Both the position numbers and the translations under genes were made by a program. A DNA stretch of 64,000 nt from Gallionella sp. (GTDB lineage Bacteria > Pseudomonadota > Gammaproteobacteria > Burkholderiales > Gallionellaceae), in contig JAQUAI010000003.1 of the NCBI GenBank assembly GCA_028687335.1, positions 1 through 64,000 on the forward strand, read 5' to 3'. Within the stretch, counting starts at the first letter, position 1, and every line of letters starts with the position of its first letter. Positions 26,795 to 35,588 of this stretch are shown piece by piece. The notes under the pieces were generated by a model. The model worked only from the letters and a program-made list of their open reading frames with translations, ran no database searches and was not told the origin of the DNA.

Positions 26795-27164
26795 TTTCGT
26801 ACCCTTTCAAAACATGCCATTGGGACTAGCGTGATATTCATAACCGGATATTTCAGCCATTCCGGCCCATATCCTTAGTTACCCTAGGTGCAAAGCACCC
26901 CAAAAACCTAAAAAGATTCATTTCACCCAGATAGAAGCTGCAATTACATCAAGCAAGCCGTAACTCTATCTACAGGTCGTCAATGCCTAATATCGGCCAA
27001 ATTGGATGAAACTTTAGTGTGAGGTTCAAGAGAAAGAGGCGGGAAGCCTGCCCTCAATCACGAAGATGCACCCGTACCGTAAACGTACCATGCACATCCG
27101 ACAACAACGCCGCGAAAAGAACAGGATTTCCCTGCCTTATCTTGGGTTATAGCATTTGAGGGTT
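26795..27164 (-). promoter_or_regulatory. leader and promoter region of the giant gene
   Basis: This 370-base gap between tatC and the giant gene has no ORF. Read on the minus strand it holds a GGGGTGC-TTT-GCACC hairpin (about 26886-26900) and, closer to the start, a dyad with GGATAT and ATATCC arms (about 26847-26875). A weak sigma-70-like pair, TTGCTT and TATCTG spaced 17 bases, lies further up. A short GC stem with a T-rich tail near 27029-27056 may end the tatABC transcript. I could not match the structured part to a known riboswitch. Confidence 0.35.
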
Positions 27165-27887
27165 CTAATCCTTGGGTTTTACGGCGAGCCAGGCGGCCAC
27201 CACGATTCCAGACTCGTAAAGCAGCCAAAGTGGGATCGCCAGCATGAACTGGGAGACAACATCAGGGGGAGTAAAAATTGCACCGACGACGAATGCGCCG
27301 ACAATGACGTAAGAGCGAACCTCACGAAGCTTCTCCACGGAAACTACGCCCATGCGTACCAGCACCACGACCGCCACCGGCACCTGAAAGGTAACGCCAA
27401 AGGCCATGAACATCCCCAGCACAAAGCTAAGGTATTTATCAATATCAGTCATCACAGCCACACCTTGCGGTGCAGCGGCGGTAATAAAGCCGAATACGAT
27501 GGGGAATACCGCAAAGTAGGCAAACGCCATTCCGCTAAAAAACAGCAAGGTACTGGCAATAATGAGAGGAAGTACCAGTGTTTTTTCGTGCGCATACAAG
27601 CCCGGCGCAACGAAACTCCACATCTGATACAAGATATAAGGAAGGGCAATTAACAACGCCGTCATCATCGCCACTTTAAGCGGCACAAAGAACGGTGTGG
27701 TGACATCGGTCGCAATCATCTGGCCTCCCGCCGGTAACTTCGCCAGCATGGGCTGCGCCAACAAAGCGTACAGATCAGAAGCCCAAGGAAATAAACAGAT
27801 AAACACCAGTAGCAACGCGATGACCGAATTCATCAGGCGTGAGCGCAACTCAAGCAAGTGCGCAATAAAGGTATCGCTGGTACTCAT
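27165..27887 (-). CDS. tatC: Sec-independent translocase TatC
   Basis: TatC is the receptor for twin-arginine signal peptides. The 240-residue protein has six membrane helices and the conserved N-terminal FIAHLLELRSRLM, where the Glu-Leu-Arg segment contacts the signal peptide. FAYFAVFP and the periplasmic loop after YALLAQP are also typical. Its ATG overlaps the tatB stop by one base. It is the last gene of the his-hinT-tatABC run. The Rieske protein encoded at 4182-4775 is a likely client. Confidence 0.96.
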   Translation of the reverse strand: MSTSDTFIAHLLELRSRLMNSVIALLLVFICLFPWASDLYALLAQPMLAKLPAGGQMIATDVTTPFFVPLKVAMMTALLIALPYILYQMWSFVAPGLYAHEKTLVLPLIIASTLLFFSGMAFAYFAVFPIVFGFITAAAPQGVAVMTDIDKYLSFVLGMFMAFGVTFQVPVAVVVLVRMGVVSVEKLREVRSYVIVGAFVVGAIFTPPDVVSQFMLAIPLWLLYESGIVVAAWLAVKPKD

Positions 27888-28228
27888 CAGGCAGAAGGTG
27901 GGGGAGTAGATGAGGCCGTAGAAACTGTTTGATCAGCCGCTAATTTTTTGTGATGCGCCTGCAACAACTCTTGCTCTAAGGTCAACTGTGTTTCTTTCAT
28001 CACCTGCTCAACAGAAGCCACTTCCTGCTGGATGCTGCTTTGCATCTTGCGTGCTTCTTCCACCACCATATCGTTGGCGATGTCGTTTTTTACGTTGCTG
28101 ACGTAGCGCTGCAATCGCCCCCATAAATGACCAGCAGTACGCGCCACTTTGGGCAGTCGTTCGGGGCCGACGACAATGAGTGCCACCAGCGCAACCACAA
28201 CCAGCTCAGAAAAGGCAATGTCGAACAT
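27887..28228 (-). CDS. tatB: Sec-independent translocase TatB
   Basis: TatB works with TatC to bind twin-arginine substrates. Residues 1-22 form the single membrane helix (FDIAFSELVVVALVALIVVGPERLP begins the protein, with the conserved Glu and Gly-Pro hinge). An amphipathic helix and a charged helical tail follow, to 113 residues in total. The tail ends in a Ser/Pro-rich stretch. It lies 5 bases after tatA and overlaps tatC, so all three are coupled. Confidence 0.94.
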   Translation of the reverse strand: MFDIAFSELVVVALVALIVVGPERLPKVARTAGHLWGRLQRYVSNVKNDIANDMVVEEARKMQSSIQQEVASVEQVMKETQLTLEQELLQAHHKKLAADQTVSTASSTPPPSA

Positions 28229-28233
28229 AAGGA

Positions 28234-28446
28234 CTAGTGCGCTCTATCCTTTTCCCGTGCTTCACCCTCAATCACCTTGGCGTCAGCGGCTTGAGTGGCA
28301 GCGTCATCCGCGCCCTTCATACCCTCCTTAAACCCCTTCACTGCGCCGCCCAGATCACTACCGACGTTACGCAGCTTTTTGGTACCGAACACCAGCACCA
28401 CCACCAACAAGACAATCAGCCAATGCCAGATACTCAATGAACCCAT
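28234..28446 (-). CDS. tatA: Sec-independent translocase TatA
   Basis: TatA oligomerises to let folded proteins cross the inner membrane. This 70-residue protein has a short N-terminal helix ([21 protein letters not shown]) with the FGTKKLR hinge, then an amphipathic helix with [16 protein letters not shown], both family hallmarks. The acidic tail is variable. It begins 17 bases after hinT and precedes tatB. Confidence 0.95.
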   Translation of the reverse strand: MGSLSIWHWLIVLLVVVLVFGTKKLRNVGSDLGGAVKGFKEGMKGADDAATQAADAKVIEGEAREKDRAH

Positions 28447-28463
28447 GATGCGCTCCTTATCGA

Positions 28464-28814
28464 TTAACTGCGTTTAACCATAGGCGGAATATTACCGCCG
28501 CCGATGATGTGAATATGCAAATGAAAGACTTCCTGCCCGCCACCTTTGCCGCTATTGATGACGGTTCTAAAACCACTTTCCAAGCCCTGTTCACGCGCCA
28601 GCTTGGGAGCCAGCAGCAGCATTTTTCCCAACAAAGCGGCATGCTCGACCTCCGCTTCCAGCAAGGAGGACAGATGCAACTTGGGGATCAGCATGAAGTG
28701 TACCGGCGCAACCGGATTAATGTCATGAAAAGCAAACACCTCTTCGTCTTCGTAAACTTTTTTGCTCGGAATATCCCCGCGCGCAATCTTGCAAAACAAG
28801 CAGTTATCGCTCAT
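28464..28814 (-). CDS. hinT: HIT-family purine nucleoside phosphoramidase
   Basis: HinT hydrolyses AMP-lysine and other adenosine phosphoramidates. The 116 residues contain the N-terminal [19 protein letters not shown] and the histidine triad HLHIHII with the catalytic central histidine. Its ATG overlaps the hisE stop as ATGA. The hisE-hinT-tatA order is the usual one in Betaproteobacteria. The physiological substrate is not evident from context. Confidence 0.93.
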   Translation of the reverse strand: MSDNCLFCKIARGDIPSKKVYEDEEVFAFHDINPVAPVHFMLIPKLHLSSLLEAEVEHAALLGKMLLLAPKLAREQGLESGFRTVINSGKGGGQEVFHLHIHIIGGGNIPPMVKRS

Positions 28815-29128
28815 TTCCGGCTCGCTTTCTCGGCGATACCTGACACACCCTCGCGACGCGCCAATTCTTGCAACACATCATTTGCACTCAGGTCTTTGTG
28901 CTGCAACAACACCATGCAGTGAAACCATAAATCCGCCACTTCATAAACCAGATGTGACTTATCACCATCCTTAGCGGCCAGCAACACCTCGCCCGCCTCT
29001 TCGATCACTTTTTTCAGAATCGCGTCATCGCCTTTGCTGAACAACTTGGCAACATATGACGATTCTGCCGCAGCACCTTTGCGCGAAGCAATCGTCTCGG
29101 TCAGTCGTTGCAGAATATCGTCACTCAT
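28811..29128 (-). CDS. hisE: phosphoribosyl-ATP pyrophosphatase
   Basis: HisE removes pyrophosphate from phosphoribosyl-ATP, the second step of histidine synthesis. It has 105 residues and the all-alpha MazG-like fold: [15 protein letters not shown] carries the metal-binding glutamates, and [11 protein letters not shown] the second acidic helix. Start and stop both overlap neighbours as ATGA, so it is coupled to hisI and hinT. HisE and HisI are separate genes, as usual in this class, unlike the fused HisIE of enterics. Confidence 0.95.
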   Translation of the reverse strand: MSDDILQRLTETIASRKGAAAESSYVAKLFSKGDDAILKKVIEEAGEVLLAAKDGDKSHLVYEVADLWFHCMVLLQHKDLSANDVLQELARREGVSGIAEKASRK

Positions 29129-29514
29129 TTCTTGTATATCTCATCGGGATTTTTCAACACGGGGTCGGATTCAACCCACTCATCATTGGCCAACTTGCTG
29201 AAAAAACAACTTTCGCGTCCTGTATGGCAGGCGATACCGCCCTGCTGCTCGATTTGCAGCAAAATCACATCGCTGTCGCAATCAAGCCGGATTTCTTTGA
29301 CTTTCTGAATATGACCGGACTCTTCACCTTTGTGCCACAACTTTTTGCGCGAGCGCGACCAGTAAACTGCTTCGTTCTTTTGCCAAGTCAGCTTCAGTGC
29401 CTCACGATTCATCCATGCCACCATCAGCACCCGCCCCGTCACCGCATCCTGCGCAATCGCGGGAACTAGGCCGTCATCCGACCAGTTGACCCTATTCAAC
29501 CAGACATCACTCAC
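29125..29514 (-). CDS. hisI: phosphoribosyl-AMP cyclohydrolase
   Basis: HisI opens the purine ring of phosphoribosyl-AMP, the third step of histidine synthesis. The 129-residue protein contains [31 protein letters not shown], the metal-binding [12 protein letters not shown] (Mg site) and [13 protein letters not shown] (zinc cysteines). Coupled to hisF upstream and hisE downstream by ATGA overlaps. Length and motifs are standard. Confidence 0.96.
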   Translation of the reverse strand: MSDVWLNRVNWSDDGLVPAIAQDAVTGRVLMVAWMNREALKLTWQKNEAVYWSRSRKKLWHKGEESGHIQKVKEIRLDCDSDVILLQIEQQGGIACHTGRESCFFSKLANDEWVESDPVLKNPDEIYKK

Positions 29515-30269
29515 AGGCGCACCTCGATACCTTGTGCCGCCATGTGTTCTTTGGCCTGACGTACCGTATATTCCCCAAAATGGAAAATGCTCGCTGCCAA
29601 GACAGCATCCGCACCGCCCTGAGTCACCCCGTCAGCCAAGTGTTGCAAATTACCCACACCACCGCTGGCAATAACGGGAATCTCTAGCGCGTGCGTCACA
29701 GCACGAGTCAGCGCCAAATCAAAACCGATCTTCTGCCCATCCCTGTCCATGCTAGTCAGCAGAATCTCACCCGCGCCCAATTGCTGCATCTTGGTCGCCC
29801 ACTCGATCACATCCAAACCGGTAGCTTTGCGTCCGCCGTGAGTAAACACTTCCCACTTACCCGGTGAGACTTGCTTGGCATCAATAGCCACAACGATACA
29901 TTGGGAGCCGTAACGGGAGGCCGCATCTGCCACCAACCGCGGATTGACGACCGCCGACGTGTTAATGCTAACTTTATCTGCGCCCGCGTTAAGCAGATTG
30001 CGCACATCCTGCACTTCACGCACCCCCCCACCGACGGTAAGTGGAATGAATACTTGTGCAGCCACCTGCTCAATGATGTGAAAGATAATGCTGCGATCAT
30101 CAGAGCTTGCGGTGATGTCGAGGAAGGTCAGTTCATCTGCGCCTTGCTCGTCATAGCGACGGGCGATTTCGACCGGATCGCCCGCGTCGCGAAGTTCGAC
30201 AAAACTCACGCCCTTGACGACGCGACCGGCCGTCACGTCCAGACAGGGAATAATCCGTTTGGCAAGCAT
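29511..30269 (-). CDS. hisF: imidazole glycerol phosphate synthase, cyclase subunit HisF
   Basis: HisF uses ammonia made by HisH to close the imidazole ring, giving IGP and AICAR. It is a 252-residue TIM barrel. [20 protein letters not shown] contains the first catalytic aspartate, and [15 protein letters not shown] the second. Phosphate sites are VGGGVR and ASGGVGN. It starts 4 bases after hisA, which encodes the related barrel enzyme. Confidence 0.97.
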   Translation of the reverse strand: MLAKRIIPCLDVTAGRVVKGVSFVELRDAGDPVEIARRYDEQGADELTFLDITASSDDRSIIFHIIEQVAAQVFIPLTVGGGVREVQDVRNLLNAGADKVSINTSAVVNPRLVADAASRYGSQCIVVAIDAKQVSPGKWEVFTHGGRKATGLDVIEWATKMQQLGAGEILLTSMDRDGQKIGFDLALTRAVTHALEIPVIASGGVGNLQHLADGVTQGGADAVLAASIFHFGEYTVRQAKEHMAAQGIEVRL

Positions 30270-30273
30270 CGGA

Positions 30274-31032
30274 TTAACGCGTGGACAATTTGACTGGAGT
30301 CAATTCGTCCGCCAGCGCTTGTGCCGCACGCAAATCAAGCGTGCCTTCGTAGATTGCGCGTCCGGTAATCGCGCCGGTAATACCTTCTTGATACACCGCA
30401 GCCAAAGCGCGCACATCATCCAGATTGGTGATGCCGCCGCTAGCGATAACCGGCACATGCAGCGGGCGCGCCAACTCGACTGTCGCCTCGATATTCACGC
30501 CGGACATCATGCCGTCACGGCCAATGTCGGTGTAAATAATCGCCTCCACGCCGTAACCTTCAAAGCGCTGAGCAAGATCACCCACGTCATGTCCAGTCAG
30601 CTTCGACCAGCCATCTACCGCAACCTTGCCACCCTTAGCATCCAAGCCAACCATGATATGACCGGGGAACGCGTCGCAAGCCTCATGCAAAAAGCCGGGC
30701 ACTTTGACTGCTGCCGTACCGATAATGACGTAGGTCACACCGCTATCGAGATAACGCTCGATGGTTTCCAGATCGCGAATACCGCCGCCCAGTTGCACCG
30801 GCACGTCGTTACCCACCGCCTCCACAATGGCACGCACGGCTTCGGCATTTTTGGGTTTACCGGCAAAAGCACCGTTCAAATCCACCAAGTGCAAACGGCG
30901 CGCACCTTGAGCTAGCCAGTGTTGCGCCATAGCAGCAGGGTCTTCGGAAAATACGGTGGCATCTTCCATTAAGCCTTGACGCAGGCGTACACAATGACCG
31001 TCTTTTAAATCTATCGCAGGAATAATCAGCAT
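30274..31032 (-). CDS. hisA: phosphoribosylformimino-AICAR ribotide isomerase
   Basis: HisA performs the Amadori rearrangement that converts ProFAR to PRFAR. The 252-residue barrel has the catalytic aspartates in [14 protein letters not shown] and [14 protein letters not shown], with phosphate loops LGGGIRD and ASGGITN. It lies between hisH (34-base gap) and hisF. The half-barrel similarity to HisF is visible and expected from their common origin. Confidence 0.97.
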   Translation of the reverse strand: MLIIPAIDLKDGHCVRLRQGLMEDATVFSEDPAAMAQHWLAQGARRLHLVDLNGAFAGKPKNAEAVRAIVEAVGNDVPVQLGGGIRDLETIERYLDSGVTYVIIGTAAVKVPGFLHEACDAFPGHIMVGLDAKGGKVAVDGWSKLTGHDVGDLAQRFEGYGVEAIIYTDIGRDGMMSGVNIEATVELARPLHVPVIASGGITNLDDVRALAAVYQEGITGAITGRAIYEGTLDLRAAQALADELTPVKLSTR

Positions 31033-31066
31033 GGCATCACTAATCGAACGAGGTTAAGTAAAAAAA

Positions 31067-31702
31067 TCAAACAGGATTCCAAACTACAAAGTTTTTCAGC
31101 AACCGCAAACCGTCGCTCGCGCTTTTCTCGGGGTGGAATTGCACGGCAAACAAATTATCTCGGGCAACCGCGCCAACGAAAGGCTGCGGATATTCGCTTG
31201 TTGCCTGCACCAATGTCGCATCTTGCGGACGCACATAGTAGCTGTGTACATAATAAAAGCGAGCATCTTGGGCAATGCCGTCCCACAACACGTGTTCGGC
31301 ATGGCGAACTTGATTCCACCCCATGTGCGGCACTTTAAGCTTATTACCCTGCCCGTCCTGCAAATGATGCTCAAAACGCACCACATCACCCGGCAATACC
31401 CCCAGACCTGCCACATCCCCCTCGGCGCTATGCTCAAACAACATTTGCAAGCCAATACAGATACCCAGAAAAGGCTTGTTGTACGCGGCATCCAGCACCG
31501 CCTGCCGCAAACCGCGCGCATCCAGTTCGCGCATACAATCTGGCATCGCCCCCTGACCGGGGAAAATCACTCGCGCAGCTTTGGCAACCACAAGTGCATC
31601 GTCCGTCACTACCACATCGGCATTGGGAGCTACTTTGCGCACAGCCTGCTCGACCGAGCGCAAATTGCCCATACCGTAATCAATTATCGCGACATCAACC
31701 AT
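31067..31702 (-). CDS. hisH: imidazole glycerol phosphate synthase, glutaminase subunit HisH
   Basis: HisH releases ammonia from glutamine and channels it to HisF. It is a 211-residue class I glutamine amidotransferase. The nucleophile lies in [13 protein letters not shown], and the His-Glu pair in [12 protein letters not shown]. The oxyanion segment is PGQGAMPDC. It starts 6 bases after hisB. Complete, with no unusual feature. Confidence 0.97.
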   Translation of the reverse strand: MVDVAIIDYGMGNLRSVEQAVRKVAPNADVVVTDDALVVAKAARVIFPGQGAMPDCMRELDARGLRQAVLDAAYNKPFLGICIGLQMLFEHSAEGDVAGLGVLPGDVVRFEHHLQDGQGNKLKVPHMGWNQVRHAEHVLWDGIAQDARFYYVHSYYVRPQDATLVQATSEYPQPFVGAVARDNLFAVQFHPEKSASDGLRLLKNFVVWNPV

Positions 31703-31708
31703 AACGAT

Positions 31709-32296
31709 TTATAGCGTGCCCTTGGTTGATGGCATCACGCCCGCCATGCGCGGATCAAGCTCCAGTGCCATACGTAGCGCACGACCAAAAGCCTTGAAGA
31801 TTGTTTCCGCCTGATGGTGGGCGTTGTCGCCCGCCAGATTGTCGATGTGCAAGGTCACCAACGCATGATTGACAAAGCCTTGGAAGAATTCGCGCACGAG
31901 ATCCACATCAAAGTCGCCTATCATGGCACGTACGAAATCGCAATTAAAAGTCAGCCCCGGGCGGCCGGAAATATCCAGCACCACGCGCGATAAAGCCTCA
32001 TCCAGCGGAACATAAGCATGACCGTAACGGCGGATTCCCTTTTTATCGCCGATTGTCTGAGCAAAAGCCTGCCCGAGAGTGATGCCGATATCTTCTACGG
32101 TGTGGTGAGCATCAATATGCAAATCACCTTTGGCAAGCAGATTGATGTCAATCAATCCATGCCGCGCGATCTGATCCAGCATGTGATCCAAAAAGGGCAC
32201 ACCGGTCTCAAACGAGGCCGCGCCTGTACCATCCAGATTGAGTGTCACGCTGATCTGCGTTTCCAAGGTATTACGGGTGACGTTTGCGTTACGCAT
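31709..32296 (-). CDS. hisB: imidazoleglycerol-phosphate dehydratase
   Basis: HisB dehydrates imidazole glycerol phosphate to the acetol phosphate. The track's ORF starts at 32362, inside hisC; the ATG at 32296 follows AAGGCG and gives the usual 195 residues. The two Mn-binding repeats show as [16 protein letters not shown] and the later [17 protein letters not shown]. It is the single-function form, without the HisB-N phosphatase of enterics, so histidinol phosphatase must be encoded elsewhere. It begins 8 bases after hisC. Confidence 0.96.
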   Translation of the reverse strand: MRNANVTRNTLETQISVTLNLDGTGAASFETGVPFLDHMLDQIARHGLIDINLLAKGDLHIDAHHTVEDIGITLGQAFAQTIGDKKGIRRYGHAYVPLDEALSRVVLDISGRPGLTFNCDFVRAMIGDFDVDLVREFFQGFVNHALVTLHIDNLAGDNAHHQAETIFKAFGRALRMALELDPRMAGVMPSTKGTL

Positions 32297-32304
32297 TGTT
32301 CGCC

Positions 32305-33411
32305 TTATGCCGATTGGTTGATGGTGTCTTGCAAACTTTCTTTCAGCGCGGCGATAAAACACGCGTTTTCCGCCGCTGCCCCCACTGTGACGCGCAAACA
32401 GTCTGCCAAAGCCGGATGTGCGCCGTTCAAGTTTTTAATCAACACGCCGCGCTGCTTCAAACCGTTGAATACGGTCGTCGCATTTGCCACCCGGAACAAA
32501 ATAAAATTTGCTTCGCTGGCAAAAGCGGTAATGCCGCTCACTGCACGCAAAGCCGCTAGCAACACTGCTCTATCGCACTTAATCTGCTCAGCCTGACGCA
32601 GCAGTTCATCATGATGCGCCAATAGCACTGTTGCCACGATCTGCGGCAATACGCCAACATTATACGGCAAGCGCAGCTTCTCCAACTGCGTCAACCAGTC
32701 CGTCGATCCGGCCAAAAACCCAAGACGCAAACCGGCCATACCCAATTTTGAAAAAGTACGCATCACCAGCAGATTTGGATAGTCCGGCAAACGACTCATA
32801 AAGCTATCACTTGCAAACGCATAATAAGCCTCGTCCACCACGACCAAACCTTCCGATGCCTCGATGATTTGGCATATTGCCTCAGCATCAAAAGCATTAC
32901 CGGTGGGGTTGTTGGGGTAAGCGAGAAACACCAGCGCGGGCTGTTCGCGGCGGATCGCCGCCAGCGTGGCGGTCAAATCCAGTGAAAAATCAGGTGCCAG
33001 CGGCACGGCAATGTGACGCATCCCAGCAAACGTGGCAATCATGCGATACATCACGAACGAGGGTTCGACACTCAGCAACGCCGCGCCGGGTTTATTCAGT
33101 GCGATTGCCAGCAACTGAATCAGCTCGTCGGAACCGTTACCCAGCAGCACATCCATTCCCTGAGGTAACCCCAGCGTCGTGCGAATCGCAGCACGCAGTG
33201 TCGTCGCGGCGGGATCGGGATAGCGGTTAATAGCGGCATCAGCCACCAGATGCGCGATTTCATCGCGCACATCGGCAGGCAAACCATACGGATTTTCCAT
33301 CGCATCCAGCTTGACCAGCCCCGCACTCGGCGGCACATGGTAGGCATGGAGATCAAGAATCTCTTGGCGCATCAGTTTTTCGACGCGTGAAGTAGGCAAA
33401 ACAGAGGACAT
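32305..33411 (-). CDS. hisC: histidinol-phosphate aminotransferase
   Basis: HisC is the PLP-dependent enzyme that turns imidazole acetol phosphate into histidinol phosphate. The track starts far upstream at 33693, but family similarity begins at [20 protein letters not shown], so the ATG at 33411 (368 residues) is chosen. The PLP lysine is in [23 protein letters not shown] and YPNNPTGN are cofactor-binding segments. It is the first gene of this his run. The hisG and hisD genes that often precede it are absent; a divergent sensor kinase lies upstream instead. Confidence 0.94.
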   Translation of the reverse strand: MSSVLPTSRVEKLMRQEILDLHAYHVPPSAGLVKLDAMENPYGLPADVRDEIAHLVADAAINRYPDPAATTLRAAIRTTLGLPQGMDVLLGNGSDELIQLLAIALNKPGAALLSVEPSFVMYRMIATFAGMRHIAVPLAPDFSLDLTATLAAIRREQPALVFLAYPNNPTGNAFDAEAICQIIEASEGLVVVDEAYYAFASDSFMSRLPDYPNLLVMRTFSKLGMAGLRLGFLAGSTDWLTQLEKLRLPYNVGVLPQIVATVLLAHHDELLRQAEQIKCDRAVLLAALRAVSGITAFASEANFILFRVANATTVFNGLKQRGVLIKNLNGAHPALADCLRVTVGAAAENACFIAALKESLQDTINQSA

Positions 33412-33561
33412 GAAACGTGCTGCTCGCTGGTAATGAATAGGGTTCTGCAACGGCGCGAAGCTTACCACAGGGCATCTCGAAAAACCTACTGCGCGACCAG
33501 ATTGCTGCGTCTGCCGCCAATGTAGTAAGCTCCGGCTATATCCCCAAAGGAATCTGGACTG

Positions 33562-34839
33562 ATGCATAAAAAACGCCGCATCCTGCTGATTGAACCTACC
33601 GTGGAATATGCACGCGCAGCGATTGAAAAGCTGAAATCCACCCTCTCCCAGCTTGAGCGCCGCTGTGTCGCCGATGATGCCTCGCTGGAACACGTGCTAA
33701 ATGAAGAGCGCAGGGATGCCGTCGTGTGCGGCAACAGCCTGCCGGAGACAGCTGCCCTCCACTCCTTCTTTGCCAACCTGCCGGGTATGGCCTGCCAGAT
33801 TCGGCTCGAAGCAGACGAGTCGATTTACTTTCCCTACGTCAGCGAAGGCTGTTTCGCGCTGCTGGGTATCCCGCCGATTGAAGTGGAACTCAATCCGCAA
33901 CTGCTGCTGGACATGATCCATCACGATGACTGCGAAAGCTTCTACGAATCCATGCGCGACTCGGTCGCTCAAGCAACCCATTGGAACTGGGAAGGCCGCA
34001 TCCTGTTACCGCCCGGCGGTGAAGTCAAATGGGTCAATCTGCGCGCCACTCGGCGCGACAGCAATTCGCGCCATATCACTTGGGAAGGCTTCATCGTCAA
34101 TATCACCCAGAGCAAGCTGGCTGAAATGGAAGTGCGTAAATCGCGCGAACGTCTACGCGAACTTTCGTCCCACGTTGAAAACATCAAAGAAAATGAACGC
34201 ATGCGCATCGCGCGCGAAATTCACGATGACATCGGCGTATTGCTAACCGCGCTTAAGATGGACTTATCTTGGCTTACCCAGCGCCTGCCAAAAGGTGAGG
34301 ACAAACTCCTCGAAAAAGCACGCTCAATGAGCAGCCTATTGGATACCGCTGGTGTCTCGGCCAATAACTTGGTGCACAGCTTGCGCCCCGGATTTCTAGA
34401 CTGTTTTGGCTTGGTCGCAGCTATCGAGATCGAGGCCAACGAATTCAGCAAGCGCACCGGCATCCCCTGCAAAATCGAAAAATCCGATGACAACATCGAG
34501 CTAGACGAAGAACAATCCATCACACTGTTCCGTGTTTTCCAAGAAACACTGAACAACATCATGAAGCACGCTTCCGCCAAACGCGTGGAAATCGAAATCA
34601 TGCGTGGCGACAATTGCGTTGACCTAATCGTCAGCGACGACGGTAAGGGCTTCGACACCAAAGACCGTTACAAACCGCGCTCCTTCGGTTTACGCGGCAT
34701 TCAGGAACGCATCGGCCATATGGGCGGCACAGTCAAAATTTCCAGCCAACTCGGCAAAGGTGCCAGCATCGCCGTGTGCGTGCCGCTGGAAAAACAAGGT
34801 GCTGCGGTAGAAGACAAACCCCAACAAAACCTTTTCTAA
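33562..34839 (+). CDS. PAS-containing NarX-type sensor histidine kinase
   Basis: A 425-residue kinase without membrane helices, so probably cytoplasmic. Residues 1-60 form an N-terminal segment of uncertain fold. Then come a PAS domain ([16 protein letters not shown] to [10 protein letters not shown]), a short coiled coil, a HisKA_3 dimerisation domain with phosphorylatable H221 in AREIHDDIG, and an ATPase domain ([33 protein letters not shown]). AAAGGA precedes the ATG. The response regulator follows 11 bases later. Ligand unknown; PAS suggests redox, oxygen or a small molecule. Its place next to flagellar genes hints at control of motility, which is inference. Confidence 0.9.
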   Translation: MHKKRRILLIEPTVEYARAAIEKLKSTLSQLERRCVADDASLEHVLNEERRDAVVCGNSLPETAALHSFFANLPGMACQIRLEADESIYFPYVSEGCFALLGIPPIEVELNPQLLLDMIHHDDCESFYESMRDSVAQATHWNWEGRILLPPGGEVKWVNLRATRRDSNSRHITWEGFIVNITQSKLAEMEVRKSRERLRELSSHVENIKENERMRIAREIHDDIGVLLTALKMDLSWLTQRLPKGEDKLLEKARSMSSLLDTAGVSANNLVHSLRPGFLDCFGLVAAIEIEANEFSKRTGIPCKIEKSDDNIELDEEQSITLFRVFQETLNNIMKHASAKRVEIEIMRGDNCVDLIVSDDGKGFDTKDRYKPRSFGLRGIQERIGHMGGTVKISSQLGKGASIAVCVPLEKQGAAVEDKPQQNLF

Positions 34840-34850
34840 AGCGAAACACC

Positions 34851-35495
34851 ATGAAACGCATCTTAGTAGTAGACGACCACGGACTGATCCGCAAGGGGCT
34901 TCGGCAATTACTGGAAGATCAGCCCGACTTTCAAGTCAGCGGCGAAGCCGAAAATGGCTTGCAGGCAATCAATAAATTGCGCGAGCAGCACTACGATCTG
35001 GTCTTGCTCGACATCGCCCTGCCGGACAAACATGGCATTGATGTACTCAAGCAAATTCGCGTCGAACACCCCGATACCAAAGTCATCGTGTTAAGCATGT
35101 ACCCGGAAGACCAATACGGCGTGCGTGCGCTGAAATCCGGCGCGATGGGCTATATCAATAAACAAAGCGCCCCCGACAACCTGCTCGAAGCCGTGCGCCA
35201 AGTATTGAGTGGCAAAAAATACATCACCGAAGTTGTCGCCGAACAACTACTCAACAACCTGATCGGTGAATCACAAGACTTGATGCACCAAAGCCTGTCC
35301 AACCGCGAATATCAAACCCTGTGCCTGATGGCATCAGGGAAATCGCTGACAGAAATTGCCGAAATCATGCTGCTCAGCCCCAAAACCGTCAGCGTCTACC
35401 GTGCACGCATGCTGGAAAAAATGGGGTTCAAAAATAACGCAGAAGCGGTTCATTACGCGATTTCGCATCACTTGGTCGAAGCGGATAACAAATAG
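34851..35495 (+). CDS. NarL/FixJ-family response regulator
   Basis: A 214-residue regulator. The receiver domain has acidic pocket DDH, phospho-acceptor D54 in LLDIALPDKHG, and the conserved lysine in GYINKQSAP. The C-terminal LuxR-type helix-turn-helix (LSNREYQTLCLMASGKSLTE, then KTVSVYRARMLEKMG) binds DNA. The track's start at 34776 lies inside the kinase gene; the ATG at 34851 begins MKRILVVDDHG. It is paired with the upstream NarX-type kinase. Target genes are not evident; the flagellar cluster and diguanylate cyclase are candidates by position. Confidence 0.93.
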   Translation: MKRILVVDDHGLIRKGLRQLLEDQPDFQVSGEAENGLQAINKLREQHYDLVLLDIALPDKHGIDVLKQIRVEHPDTKVIVLSMYPEDQYGVRALKSGAMGYINKQSAPDNLLEAVRQVLSGKKYITEVVAEQLLNNLIGESQDLMHQSLSNREYQTLCLMASGKSLTEIAEIMLLSPKTVSVYRARMLEKMGFKNNAEAVHYAISHHLVEADNK

Positions 35496-35588
35496 AGCCG
35501 AAACTGCACCGCTATTCGGCACTTTGCTAACAGCTTAATTTGCGGATAATTCACTCAACCCACCGCCATCCGGTGAAATTAGCCAAAT

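Noticed and set aside
26795-26820. TGGCATG near the giant gene as a sigma-54 promoter
   Set aside because: The matching TTGC at the right spacing is absent, and the site overlaps the ribosome-binding region.
26821-26940. c-di-GMP (GEMM) riboswitch in the giant gene's leader
   Set aside because: A hairpin is present, but the conserved GEMM core and tetraloop receptor could not be recognised.
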